In this document: positions 1-12,370 of the stretch, in pieces
Layout: each line of letters starts with the position of its first letter
Position numbering within the stretch: position 1 is the stretch's first letter
Origin: Apostichopus japonicus
Taxonomy: Eukaryota > Echinodermata > Holothuroidea > Aspidochirotida > Stichopodidae
Direction: 5' to 3'
Length of the DNA: 64,000 nt
Assembly (NCBI RefSeq): GCF_037975245.1
Contig: NC_092577.1
Span: forward strand, 16,010,013 to 16,074,012
The notes under the pieces: generated by a model
What the model saw: the letters and a program-made list of their open reading frames with translations, nothing else
Databases searched by the model: none
What the model was told of the DNA's origin: nothing
Translations under genes and position numbers: made by a program

Positions 1-1500
1 GGATTTCGTCAAAATGACGTCACAGGGGGTAATCGACGCCCAGGAGCCCAAATCTGCAACTCCCAGGTCCATATCTGCTTCCGTTCGGGAGATACGTGGT
101 CCCAGAGGACCCAATAGAAATACGTGTTCTTCATACGTACAAAAGTTGGAAAAACCCCTCTTGTCAACCCCCCTCCTGTCCTCTCTGAGGTACCCATCGA
201 ATTGAAATGAAATTTTGATGTGTAGTAGAAGACACCCTCGTCTCTGTCATACATCAATTTAGTGTAATTATCTGACCGGAAAAGGCTCTTTGTATATATG
301 ATTTCTATCTGCGTCAAAATAGGTGTTTTTGTCTTGAAAAGTTAAAAAAGTACCTCTTTTCGGTACCCCTTCCTTTCCACCGAGGGTATGTGAAGGGGCT
401 GAATTTTGGTAATGTGGGAGACGAGAGTCGTAGCTACGTGTAGACAACTCATACGGTAGCATTAATTTTCGGGAAGGGGGTATAGTGTATACGTTTTAGA
501 GGTCCCCCCAAAAATAGGTGTTTGTCACCTGTGTTGTAAACGTTTTTTTCGAAATCCCGACTTTGATACTTTTGAGCGTTACCATGGTTTTTGGATCAGT
601 CCGATTTCCCCCATATTTTCACGGTACCACTGCTAGGGTGTCCCCTTTCCAAAATAGGATGAAACTTGTAGGTGCGTTTCTTCTCCGGGGTGGTGGGGGG
701 TAATTTTGAACAAATCCGAAAAGGTCATAATAATTAGTGTTACTATGTACGGGAAAATCACGACCCTTCTACTTTGGAGCGTTACCATGGTTACTGGGGT
801 GGTCCGACTACGGCCATCTTTTCGGGGTACCATCGCTAAGGCGTCTCCTCCCCACATTTGAATAAAACTTGTAGGTGGGTCTCTTCTCCGGGGTGGTAGG
901 GGGTTCAGTTTTGAAAAAATCCGAAAAGGTCATAATAATGAATGTTATACTATGTACGGGAAAATCACGACCCTTCTAATTTGGAGCGTTACCATGGTTA
1001 CTGGGGTGGTCCGATTACGGCCATCTTTTCAGGGTACCACCGCTAGGGTGTCCCCTTTCCAAAATAGAATGAAATTCATAGGTGTGTCACTTCTCCTGGG
1101 TGGTAGGGGGGTCATTTTGAGAAAAAGTACAAACAGTCAGCAAAAAACTATCCGCAGCGTGCGCCTTGGAACGCCCGGAAGGCATTAAATTACCCCACCA
1201 CTCCCCACGCCTCCGAACCGCCAAAATAATCTCAGATTCATCATCAGCGACACAAGAAAGACCGGAACAGGTGTATTTCGTTCGTTTTTGGAGACACCCA
1301 CTTGGGCTCGTTGAATTTTTGTTATGTGGGAGACGAGAGTCGTAGCTACGTGTAAATAACTCATACGGTGGCATTAATCTTCGGGAAGGGGATATAGTCT
1401 ATACGTTTTTGAGTCCCCCCCCCCAAATAGCTGTTTTTCACCGGTAGTAGCTATGATAACCCTAAACAAGGACGCCAGAGCCGACGTCAACATTTGAAAG
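1..1500. repeat. Composite dispersed repeat, copy A
   Basis: The first 530 bases match 5111-5640 at high identity, including GACGTCACAGGGGGTAAT near the start and GAGACGAGAGTCGTAGCTAC near 420. They are followed by a 205-bp tandem block and then by 1140-1500, which matches pieces of 7870-8060 and 8450-8650. The open frames here are short, differ between copies and show no protein pattern, so I treat the block as noncoding repeat. The left end is cut by the window edge. I do not recognise the family. Confidence 0.75.
541..1140. repeat. About 205-bp tandem repeat, three units
   Basis: Three head-to-tail units share GAGCGTTACCATGGTT at about 574, 777 and 984 (spacing 203 and 207 bp). Each unit also has a GGTACCA(C/T)(C/T)GCTA motif and a G-rich stretch reading CTCCGGGGTGGT. 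A second block of the same unit lies at 7100-7880. The unit is longer than a typical nucleosomal satellite and is part of the larger composite repeat. Confidence 0.8.
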
Positions 1501-1564
1501 AAGACAGACACAGAAATGTTGAAGTTACTTCTTCTACTCAACTACGAAAGACTGAAATGAAATG

Positions 1565-1745
1565 TAACTCGTTAACTCCCACACCCCCCTGTAAAAACTG
1601 TACTCCCCACACCCCCCATGTAAAAACTTTACTGCCCACACACCCCCTGTTAAAACTTTACTCCCCGCACCCCCATGTAAAGACTGTACTCCCCACACCC
1701 CCATGTAAAAACTTTACTCCACACACATACCACACACCCGTCCCC
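1565..1745. repeat. About 30-bp C-rich minisatellite
   Basis: About five imperfect units of the form CCCCATGTAAAAACTTTACT, each followed by CCCCACAC. The array lies between composite repeat copy A and the decayed recombinase-like gene, and no coding role is seen. Confidence 0.75.
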
Positions 1746-1849
1746 AATGCTGTCTCATAAAAAGTATCATGTTGTTTACTTTAGCTTATTAATTCGATAT
1801 ACAAGTTTTTGGCGGATTCCGTCCACTGGTTTTTTTTAGGAACACGAAC

Positions 1850-4402
1850 TTAGTGGTCGCGTGCTCGTCCAAAGTCTCGTTCACCTGTCTGGTCGTCGGG
1901 GTCGACTTCGAGGCCAAAAAATTGCAAAAAAAAAGTCGCAGTAGTCTCGTCATTGTGTGTCCAAACTGTCTCGTCCTCAGGGGTCTTTTCTGTCCTATGC
2001 CTAATGCCAGTCCACATCCGACTGCTTTCCGTCCCGTCTGTCGTCGTCGATTGCTTGTCGGTGTCCTGCAAGAAAGCAAAACAAAGAAAAAACATAACCA
2101 TAAGATCTCTGATTCCTCTGATTTCTTATGAAGGGTTATTTACCTGGTCAGTCTTTGTCATAGTTCCCGCGCGTGGAAACTTAACGCCACTGGGTCCTGG
2201 CCCGTATGTCGGCGTTTTGCTCTGTGCAATAACAAAGAAAAAAAACACGTTGTAACACGTTTGATTATGGTACCTTCTGTGTGGTTGAAAACGAAATTTT
2301 AGGTTATAACTCGTACCTTCTCAGTCTATCTTATGACCTCGGCAGCCGCGACGGCGTTCTGGCTCACCAGATAATATTTTTTGGTACTTTTTCTGTGTGG
2401 GTCATGTGGGAGGCCAATGTTTTCAGTCACTCTGGTTGTTCTTCAAAGCACTGAAAAATAAGTCACATAAAGCCATTAACACCGGTTTAGAATGTTAACG
2501 CTAAGAAAGAAATATAATACCAAAAAAAAAAAATTCTATTTCAATAGATCATTTTTTCCTACCTTGGAGACTATCGTTTTTCTCAGGAGTGTGGTTGAAA
2601 TGTGGCTTTTAAGGCCAGCGTTCAACCAACACGAACTTATGCATTTGGGTTACCCTCTTTGATAAAATCGGGGCGCCGGTGGTGTAGGACAACCACATCG
2701 GTCCCATGACCTTCTCCCACTGGTTTATGGGTATTCTACCTCTGTGGGAGAATTGAAGCAAAAAGAAAAAAAAACGGTGATCAGTTTGTTACGAAGCTTG
2801 CAAATTGTGGTGCCGATGACATATTACAATAGGACATGGCGTTACCTTATCTCCTCCACGTAAAAAGTAAGGTCCATGTACAACTCGCCATTGAGAGCGA
2901 GGGTTGCTGCCCCGTATGTGGTGGCGGTCTTATGATCAGACACCAACATCGTCCACACGTCGTCTCCCATTGAATTCCTCTGACGCCGAGCCCGGATGAG
3001 GTTTTCAACCGTCATGTTTGCAACGGCTGAGGCCCTCTGCCTGTTCGCCAGGATCACCTCCAGCATTAAATAATTTCTGACCTCGTTGTGGACGTTCTGA
3101 TCTATCTCTCCCTCTCTGTCAGTGATTCGCAGCTGCGCCTGAACGCTTTTGCGATAGGCGGATTTATTGGACGTGTGTAAAATAAAACGGAAGGTAAATT
3201 ATAAATAAATTTGATTCGCATTCGATTGTGTGAGATCGAAGACATCGACAAGTAATATTCTCCCCTCTTTTATTACTTAGAGCGATGTCTGAGCTATCTA
3301 TTAGAAACTCCTCCGCCTCCATCCGACCCTCTCTCATCTTCCTCTTTTTATACACAGAGAATGATCCCAGCAAGGCAATTCTCTGCCTCTTCGAATGTGT
3401 CACTTTAAATTATTTTCTCCAGCCGCAGCCACTTGGCAACCTTCAGGAATGAAAAAATGCAGGCAGCAACGGTACCCGGCTGCTGTGCTCGTTGCTCCGG
3501 CATCTTGGCGAAAATCTCGTTTATGTGTTACCTTTGTAAAAACTGGGCAATCGTCCCATCACCGAATTGATCCATTCGTGTGACTTTCCTCACGTGCTCG
3601 GCGGAGTTTTCGGCATCTAACGAGTCGCCTTCTCGCCCCCGGAGCCATTTCTTGTACTTTGAGGTGTGAGTACGTATCATGCCCCCTTTGCTCCCTCCTT
3701 TTCTCCGGCTCTTCGTTCTCGTCCTCGTACTCCTTGTCGTCCCCTTTCTCCTCCACAGTCTCCAGTCTCCTCCTCGTCCATCTCCTCCTCCCTCGCAACT
3801 TCTTTCTCCTCCACAATCTCCTCCACAATCTCCTCCTCGTCCATCTCCTCCTTCTTCTCCTCCTCCTCCTCCCTCGCAACTTCTTCCTCCTCCTGCACCT
3901 CCTCCTCTCTCTCCGCCTCTTTCGGTGCCAAGGACTTGACATTCTTTTTTACCTTTTTTCGTGGGTCAGGGTTCGGGTGGGTGGTGGTGTTGATTTCTTC
4001 CTCATCTGAGTCAACAGATGAGGTCACCGGCAGGTCTTTCATCCTGCGGCGAATCCTCTTGCGCTCTTTCTTTGGTACATGTTGGTGGACCCTGTACATA
4101 TGTTTTGTCACGTCCCCTCTGTACACCAGGCAGATTGGGCATTGCTTCAATCCGACCTGGTTGTGGAAATCCCGTGCCTCTCTCTCCTTCTTCTGCACCG
4201 CAACCATATGGTTTTTTTTTTTTTTTTTTTTTTTTTTTTGGTGGGCCTGGCGAATATGCCTCGGTAACTTGACAAATGACTTCTGGCACGTGGGGCACTC
4301 CTTTGCGGTGGGATTCCTATTGAGCCTCTCCGGCCTCCCTGCATCCTCTACAGATGAATCAGACATTCTGTGTAGAAAATGTTGGAAAAAATGAATCCAC
4401 AA
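1850..4402 (-). pseudogene. Decayed zinc-finger / tyrosine-recombinase-like / SANT-like gene
   Basis: Read on the minus strand, pieces in different frames line up as one protein. Two C2H2 fingers come first (CPTCQKSFVKLPRHIRQAH, about 4285-4230; CPICLVYRGDVTKHMYRVH, about 4145-4090), then an acidic low-complexity stretch and a core-binding-like segment (YKKWLRGREGDSLDAENSAE, about 3655-3600). Next come a segment with PGTVAA (about 3470), a segment with NRQRASAVANMTVENL (about 3045-3000) and HKTATTYGAA (2930-2900), then TLLRKTIVSK (about 2580) and KYYLVSQNAVAAAEVIR (about 2370-2330). An exon with EDETVWTHNDETT (about 1990-1950) ends at 1850. Plausible splice sites join these: donors AAG|GTAACG at 2848, AAG|GTAGG near 2560 and AAG|GTACG near 2320; acceptors ending CCCACAG, TTTTCAG and CTTGCAG. 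The order fits phage-integrase or Crypton-type tyrosine recombinases, and KYY would hold the nucleophile; this is inference. Several frameshifts and in-frame stops show that it is not functional as assembled. Retained introns argue against a processed copy. Confidence 0.65.
4212..4239. repeat. T28 homopolymer inside zinc-finger coding region
   Basis: A run of 28 T lies between the two C2H2 fingers of the minus-strand recombinase-like pseudogene, where it reads as a lysine run directly after the first finger. It may have grown from a short AAA/AAG-rich lysine stretch, and slippage here could explain a frame change. Confidence 0.9.
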
Positions 4403-4829
4403 AACTGTTTTTTATGATAATTAAATTGTATTTAATTTTATGTTAATTGTATTTAAATCGGCTATTTGTGCCTAATATGTAAACGGTGATCAAAACAAAA
4501 TGGTTCTTAAAATGCTCCGTAGACTCGTCACGTGACCACGTTACAGGTTAATGACCTCGTGTGTTAGTCAGTAAACCTAAAACCTAACCTAACCTTTACC
4601 CTATCCCTAACTGAACGTGACCATTAATCATCCGTTTAAATAGTGAAAAATTATCTCTTTGTTTTAAACTATACTAGTACCTACCTCAATCTTCAGAAGT
4701 TCCGGTTCAAAGCAAGGGTGATTGAATGTTTTCTGGATGGTTTTAATCTGCGTGTGGTTGATAGCGAGGTGTTTGCTTCAATGGTGGCCTTGAATGGACA
4801 TAATTTACTCACGCTAAAGGGCCCGAAAA

Positions 4830-7015
4830 ATGGATTTCGTCACAGGGGGTAATCGATGCCAAGGATCCCAAATCTGCAACTCCCAGCTCCCTATCTGCTT
4901 CCGTTCCCCACCCCTTGGGCTCCTGCCCCCCTCCCAATGGTTTTTGGGCCCCACGCCCCCACACAACACCCAATTCCAAAATTAACTTCAGATTCGTGAT
5001 CAGCGGGTCGAGAACAACCAGAAAAGATACACATTGCCCGTCTTTGCGACAAAAATTAGTTTCACCCCAAAAAACCATAACCCCTTACGGTTTTTACCGA
5101 AATTGCCCAAAAATGGATTTCGTCAAAATGACGTCACAGGGGGTAATCGATGCCCAGGAGCCCAAATCTGCAACTCCCAGGTCCACATCTGCTTCCGTTC
5201 GGAAGATACGTGGTCCCAGAGGACCCGATAGAAATACGTGTTCTTCATACCTGCAAAAGTTGGAAAACCCCCTCTTGTCACCCCCCCCCCTCCTGTCCTC
5301 TCTGAAGAACCCATCGATATGAAATTTTGACGTGTAGTAGAAGACACCCTCGTCTTTGTCATACATCAATTTAGTGTAATTATCTGACCGGAAAAGGCTC
5401 TTTGTCTATATGCTTTCTACTTGCGCCAAAAATAGGTGTTTTTGTCTTGAAAAGTTAAAAAAGTACCTCTTTTCGGTACCCCTACCTTTCCACCGAGGGT
5501 ATGTGACGGGGCTGAATTTTGGTTATGCGGGAGACGAGAGTCGTAGCTACGTGTAGGCAACTCATACGGTAGCATTAATTTTCGGGAAGGGGGTATAGTC
5601 TATACGTTTTTGAGGTCCTCCCCAAAAATAGGTGCTTTTCACCGGTAGTAGCTATGATAACCCTAAACAAGGACGCCAGCGCCGACGTCAACATTTGAGC
5701 AGCTTTTTTACCACCTTAGGTCAAATGGAAATCAGGCAAAGTTATAATCGATGGATAGCCCTATCTGTGGCCTTTTATCACCGGATGTCCCATTCCCACC
5801 GGGTCCCCCGCTTTGGATGTAGCGTGACGTCACATCGACCCACTTTTCGACATGTCTCTACCCATATCTCAACAACGGAACATTCGATCGTTTCCAAAAT
5901 AGCACCAATGGATTCGGCATGTCCGAAACTATCGGGAACAATATTTTCATGTATTTTGCAAGTTTTCTAATTTCTGACGTCATCGGGTGATAGCGCTATT
6001 TTCGGCGAAAAATTCAAATTCACCCAATATGCTCCAAATTTCAGATTTAGGTAGAACTAATAATTAGAAATTATGTAAACGTCGTTTGAATTTTTTTAGA
6101 TTTGTTTTTAGTATTTTCTGATTAATATTTTATTTTGTCAAACATTGATGATTTTTTTTTAAATTCCCAAAATCGATAGAACATGTCCTGACATATTTTT
6201 GCTGCTATTCAAAACCGGAACTTATTTTGTACAGAATCAAGTGATAAGTCTTCGGTGTGAGTTACATGTTGATAGCTCATTCCTCCCGTCTCAGAAACGG
6301 ACCCCTAGGTAAAGCGCCCTCATTCAGAAAGTAAACGACTTGAAAGAAGTTTAAGATAATTACGTGATAGTCCACATCGAGTTACATCACGACACCAATT
6401 TGTGTCCCGAAAAACCATATCGTGTACACACAGGAATCGAATATGCTAACCCTAAGCTAACCCTAGGGGTTGGGGTTAACTTTGAGCGGCAGCCATCTTG
6501 GATTGGTATGACCTTAGGTCAAAAAAAACTTTATGACCATTTTTGGTGGTGCGAGTAATCATATCCAATAAAAATATAAAAAAATTGATGATTTGAATTT
6601 TTGACCTCTGATTGACCTTTGACCGAAATTTTTCAGGTGACCATTCCTTATCACCTCACACGTCATCGTTGCAAGTTTCGTGGAAATCGGTCGCTATCGC
6701 GATCTTTGACCTTTTGTGGAAGGAAAGACAGTTTTGACCTTTGACCCTCTATAACACATGAACCGGAAGTGACATATACTTGCCCTTTGCATATGTCAGT
6801 GCCTTATTGACCCTTAACAATCACACGAAATTTGGAGGTCAGAGGTGAAAGTTTACGATTTTCGACCTTAACCCTAGGGGTAGTCATTTTTCAAAAAAAA
6901 GTAGTAAACTAGTATAGTAAATCACTTGAATTTTATAGCTTTAATAAAAAGTCATGTGACCCAAACTGACCGGAAGTGTTGGTGGGATTACAGTGACAAC
7001 AGTTCAGCCCTTTGA
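4830..7015. repeat. Composite dispersed repeat, copy B
   Basis: The segment matches 8040-10130 over most of its length: CACACAACACCCAATTCC near 4960, GTAGTAGCTATGATA near 5645, CTCCCGTCTCAGAAACGG near 6280, GCAGCCATCTTGGATTGG near 6485 and ATGAACCGGAAGTGACATAT near 6760. From 5111 it also matches copy A. Offsets to copy C vary from about 2950 to 3130 bp, so the copies have independent indels. Short open frames are not conserved between copies. It is rich in GACCTTTGACC words. Confidence 0.8.
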
Positions 7016-7099
7016 CGAAATATCGGCTCCCTGTAACCCCCACTTTTGGAGATAGACCCCAAAAAATGGACACTCGGAACCTGGAAATGGACACTCGGG

Positions 7100-7880
7100 A
7101 CTCAGGCACCTACAACACTAAATTCTGGAAATACCTACTTTATACTTTGGGGCGTTACCATGGTTACAAGGTCAGTCCGATTTATCCCATCTTTTCAGGG
7201 TACCACCGCTGGGGTGTCCTCTTGCTAAAATATTATGAAACTTGTAGGTGCGTTTCTTCCCCGGGGTGATAGGGGGGTCAATTTGAAAAAATAAATCCCA
7301 AAAATGTCGACCATCCTACTTTTGAGCGTTACCATGGTTACTAGGTCAGTCCGAATTACCCAATCTTTTCAGTGTACCACCGCTAGGGTGTCCCCTTTCC
7401 AATATTAGAATAAAACTCCTAGGTTTGTCACTTCTCCGGGGTGGTAGGGGGGTCATTTTGAATTAATTCCGAATAGGTCATAATAATTAGTGTTATTATG
7501 CACGGGAAAATCCCGACCCTTCTACTCTGGAGCGTTACCATGGTTACTGGGGTGGTCCGATTACGGCCATCTTTTGAGGGTACCACCGCTAGGGTGTCCC
7601 CTTCCCACATTTGAATACAACTTGTAGGTGGGTCTCTTCTCTGGGGTGGTAGGGGGGTCAATTTGGACAAAATCCGAAAAGGTCATAATAATTAGTGTTA
7701 CTATGCACGGGAAAATCCCGACCCTTCTACTCGGGAGCGTTACCATGGTTACTGGGGTTGTCCGATTACGGCCATCTTTTGAGGGTACCACCGCTAGGGT
7801 GTCTCCTTTCCAAAAAAGAATGAAACTCCTAGGTGTGTCACTTCTCCGGGATGGTAGGGGGTCATTTTGAGAAAAAGTAC
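7100..7880. repeat. About 205-bp tandem repeat, four units
   Basis: Units begin at about 7150, 7324, 7530 and 7735, each with GCGTTACCATGGTTAC and a GGTACCACCGCT motif. The first unit is shorter and more diverged, and the last three are spaced 205-206 bp. This is the same family as 541-1140, placed between composite copies B and C. Confidence 0.85.
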
Positions 7881-8039
7881 AAACAGTCAGCAAAAAACTC
7901 TCCGTGCGCCATGGAACGCCCGGAAGGCACTTAATTCCCCCACCAACCCCCACGTCTCCGAACCGCCAAAATAATCTCAGATTCATCATCAGTGCCCCAA
8001 GAAGCACATGAACAGGCGTATTTCGTTCGTTTATGGAGA

Positions 8040-10130
8040 CACCCACTTGGGCTCGTGCCCCCCTTCCAATGGGTTTTGGCCCTCATGCCCCCACACAACA
8101 CCCAATTCCAAAATTAACTTCAGATTCGTAATCAGCGTGTCGAGAACAACCAGAAAAGATACACACTGCCCGTCTTTGCGACAAAAATGATTTTCACCCC
8201 AAAAAACCATACCCTATTTTCAGCCCCCCTCTCTCGTCCTTTCTGAAACACCCATCGTCATCAAAATTACACGTGGAGTAGAAGACACCCCGTCTTTCTC
8301 ATACATTAATTCCGTGTTATTATCTGACCGGAAAGGTTTTTTGTTTATATAATTTTTCTATTTGCGCCAAAAATAGATCTTTTTGTCTTGAAAAGTTAAA
8401 AAAGTACCTCTTTTCGGTACCCCTTCCTTTCCACCGAGGGCATGTGACAGGTCTGATTTTTTGTTATCTGGGAGACGAGAGTCGTAGCTACGTGTAGATA
8501 ACTGATACGGTAGCATTAAACTTCGAGAAGGGGGTATAGTCTATACGTTTTGGACACCCCCCCCCCAAAAAAAATAGGTGTTTTTCACCGGTAGTAGCTA
8601 TGATAGCCCTAAACAAGGACGCCAGCGCCGACGTCAACATTTGAGTAGGTTTTTTACCACCTTAGGTCAAACGAAATTAGCCAAAGTTATAATCGATGGC
8701 TAGCCCTATCTGAGACCTTTTATCACCGGATGTCCCATTCCCACCGGATCCCCGGTTTTGATGTAGCGTGACGTCACATCGACCCACTTTTCGACATGTC
8801 TCTACCCATATCTCAACAACGGAACATTCGATCGTTTCCAAAATAGCACCAATGGAGTCGGCATGTCCGAAACTATCGGAAACAATATTTACATGTATTT
8901 CGCGAAATGCGAAAATGTATTTTCTGCGAAAAATTCAAATTCATCCAATTTGCTCTAAATTTCAGATTTAGGTAGAACTAATAATTAGAAATAATATAAA
9001 CGTCATTTGAATCAATTCCGGTCTTTATTTTTTGGTGATTTTTTTCTGACATATTTTCTCAGTAATATTTTATTTTGGCAGCCATTTTGTCAAACATTGA
9101 TGAAAATTTTGTAAATTCACAGAATCAATAGAACATGTCCTGACATATTTTTGCTGTTACTTAAAATGCAATCAATTATCTGGTTTTGTAATAATCGACA
9201 ATATTGCGTTTGGTTAAAAAAGGGTCAAAACCGGAACTTATTTTGTACAGACTGAAATGATAAGTCTTCGGTGTGAGTTACAGGTCGATAGCTCATTCCT
9301 CCCGTCTCAGAAACGGATCCCTAGGTAAAACTTTAAAGCGCCCTCATTCAGAAAGTAAACGACTTGAAACAAGTTTCAGATAATCACGTGATAGTATGCA
9401 TCGAGTTACATGAAGACACCAATTTGTGTCCCGAAAAACCACATCGTGCACACACAGGAGTCGAATATGCTAACCCTAGCTAACCCTAGGGGTTGGGGTT
9501 AACTTTCAGTGGCAGCCATCTTGGATTGGTCGTCCGACTTATCATATCCAATAAAAAAATTATGAACTAAATTTTTTACCTGTGATTGACCTTTCACCCG
9601 ATGACCTCATGGCCGAAATTTTTCCGCTGACCATTCCTTATGACCTCACACGTCATTGTTGCAAGTTTCGTGGAAATCGGTCACTCTCACGATTTCGGAG
9701 ATTTATTTGAAGGAACGACATTTTTTACCTTTGACCCCCCATAAGACATGAACCGGAAGTGACATATACTTGCCCTTTGCATATGTCAGTGCCCTGTTGA
9801 CCCTTAACATCCACAAGAAATTTGAAGGTCAAAGGTCAAAGTTTACGATTTTCGACCATAACCCCAGGGGTGGTCATCTACCCAAATAAAATCCAGAGGT
9901 AGTATACCAACTAACTTGTGACCCAAACTGACCGGAAGTGTTGGTGGGTGTACAGTGACAACAGTTCAGCCCTATTTGGCCCCCTGTGACCCCCACTTTT
10001 GGAAATGAACCAAAAAAATGCACACTCGGGACCTGGAAATGGACGGTCGGGACCTAGGCACCTATTACATAAAACAATTTTTAGGTCACTTCCGGTCAAC
10101 TTTTTGGAAATTGTTTTCACCTTGGGTCAC
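8040..10130. repeat. Composite dispersed repeat, copy C
   Basis: This is a duplicate of copy B in the same orientation, beginning with the shared CACACAACACCCAATTCC region and ending near GACCTAGGCACCTATTACAT. The shared features include GCTAACCCTAGGGGTTGGGG and GCAGCCATCTTGGATTGG. No gene is seen. Copies B and C together form a tandem arrangement of about 3 kb with the 205-bp array between them. Confidence 0.8.
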
Positions 10131-12209
10131 TCTACGCCCCGAGATGAGCAACGAAATAAAACAGAGAACAAGCAAATTTCCTTTTTCACTATAATTTCAC
10201 TTTGTGTGGTGAACTTTGCCTTGGCAGTCATCAGGATGGGAAAGGATATAATTTGTCCGAATGAAGGAAATGCTCATGATCAGAGATTGTAAGTTTTTGT
10301 TGTTGTAAATTACTAGAAAAAAATGTATTTGGGATGATGTGGCCATATTTCAGGAAAATTGAGTATTTTACTTCGAGTGCTGTATCAGTCCACACCCGGG
10401 AGTGTGGTAGTTTTTTGGGGTATTTAATAGTGAATATTGTATTTAGAAGGATGTAAGCTTTCTTTCAGGAAAATTGATGAAAGGGAGTCTTATTTTAGCA
10501 ATGCTTGGAATTAACTAGGAATGGTATCGTGTCGTCCAGGGGAGGTTTAATCTGTCATCTTCTTGCACCTCGAATAGAGTGGATAAGTATTTGTCTTTTG
10601 AGTCATCAGGCTTGGAAAAGTATTTTACTTTTGAATGAACAAAGTGCTCGGAAAGTGAACGGGTGGTGTTATGTCAGCCATCTTCACTATGAATCACACC
10701 TTAGCCAGAAGGCGGCTTAAAAACAATTGTTAAGATCCTCTTACCTTAACTATGTGTCTAAGTGAACTGCCTTAACTATGTGTCAAGTGAACTTGTTTAA
10801 TTCAGTTAAAAAAGAGCAAATCTACCATGACTTTATTGTATGAATAAAACCTGCTTTATTCATGGCATTTTATTGTTAGTGAACAATTGCAGCAGAATTG
10901 CTTACTTGTTAACTATGTTAAATGCTGTTTGTTATAAAAAGTGATTTGAATTGAAATTGATTGAATATGTACCATCTGCTATAAAATGAAATCAATTCAC
11001 ACCAACAGCAGCATAGGAAGATGTTTAATTTTGCAGGGCAGAACCCCATTTTCACTGAAAATTTCATAAAGCTAATGATAAAATTTCAAGTTATGGGGGG
11101 GGGGGGTAGTGCACAGCCCCACCGTATTCCACACCACTGCACACCACGATCTGTTCTCTTTATGAGTGTATTAGGGAACTAAAATTATGTGACTTCCCTT
11201 GCAAAGTTTTGCATCTGCTTAAATCATTAAACAAACCTTCAAATAACATTAATGTAACATGAGAGTAACCAAATGAAACAAATCCTAATAAATTCCTGTA
11301 TTTATAATTTATTTATGGAAGCACCAAATAACTTACATCAAAGCATTTTTAAAATCTTTATTTAAAGCAAGTCCATGTTACAACGTACTCAGTCCAACTT
11401 TTCTTTACAAACAAAGATGTGGATGAAGTTTTGAAGATTATTTGAAATTTCCTTCCTTTTTGTTCTCTACCATATATACCCAATCCTTTCAAATGATTAA
11501 AATGCTCTTAATTAATTAACTGGGCAATTAATTAGTAGGATTTTTAATAATTAATGCTTTTTAGATAATTAACTAGTTAACAATGTTTTTTAACTAATTA
11601 ATGTAATTAACCAATTGGTTAATTAGGTAACATATTTTAGCAGTCAGAATTCATTTATGATTTCATTCAAGGTCTGGAAAAAAAATTGTCAACTCCCATG
11701 AAACTTGCAGTGTTAGTGTACTTTCTCACTTCAGTAAAACAGTAGTAGTGGAACTGGTATATGGGTTTAAGTATGGCAATGTAACTCCCTTTTCCATGAA
11801 TTTTTTTCTCGCTTAACCACAGCCATGCGTGGGGATAAAGCAATTTGTGATTAGCAACTCCTAATTCATCATTCTGTGATAAATTTAGCCCCTCCCTCGA
11901 TCAGTTGCACGGAAATTGAAAACAGCACATAAATGCCCTATGTACCATGGCCTACATGTACGGTGGAAGATTGAGGGGTATGATTTATATGTTGCTTTGA
12001 AATGACATTACGGTAACTAGACCATCGTCATGCGGTGAATTGAGTCAATTAACCTTAATGTTCGTACCAGTTAAAAGTGATGAAGGTCACTAGTACTAGC
12101 TTGGGGAAGTTCATCCTCATGGTGAAGTGTCATCAAGTACATTGTTTTATATTCTTTACTCTTCTTGTTCTTTATCTTTTGTAAATGTATCTTAACTTTA
12201 ACAGTGTGC
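10131..12209. other. No gene recognised; AT-rich
   Basis: No open frame here resembles a protein I know. Notable are a G12 run at 11095-11106 and a stretch at 11505-11640 made of interleaved TTAATTAA-like words. The last 30 bases adjoin the 3' end of the Tx1-like LINE. Confidence 0.6.
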
Positions 12210-12255
12210 TTTTTACGTGACCCGCCATGCGGGATACAAAACGTCACGGCCAAAC
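12209..12255 (-). other. 3' terminal hairpin of Tx1-like LINE
   Basis: On the plus strand the sequence TTTTTACGTGACCCGCCATG continues as CGGGATACAAAACGTCACGG. An inner perfect stem CCCGC/GCGGG encloses CAT, and an outer GTGAC/GTCAC pair encloses it. The same terminus, slightly changed, is at 59331-59375. It may be the RNA structure recognised by the element's own reverse transcriptase; that is inference. Confidence 0.6.
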
Positions 12256-12370
12256 GGCACTACCGAACCATCCCATTCTGACAAACGAAACTAAGGTCTA
12301 GCGAGCCAAAAAAACATACGCCCGCCGACCTGCAGAGACAAAACGCCCAACCCCCTCCCCACTCAAACAT

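Noticed and set aside
1853-2255. Plus-strand frames of about 90-100 codons
   Set aside because: They are antisense to the last exon of the recombinase-like pseudogene and show no protein pattern.
3659-4394. Long plus-strand frames rich in Ser, Pro and Leu
   Set aside because: They are antisense to the acidic low-complexity part of the minus-strand zinc-finger gene and have only CTCCTC-type composition.
5632-5970. 112-codon plus-strand frame in composite copy B
   Set aside because: The matching place in copy C has a different, shorter frame, so the frame is not conserved.
6440-6480. Telomeric repeat (TAACCCTA)
   Set aside because: Only two interrupted units occur, and they recur at the same place in composite copy C, so they belong to that repeat.
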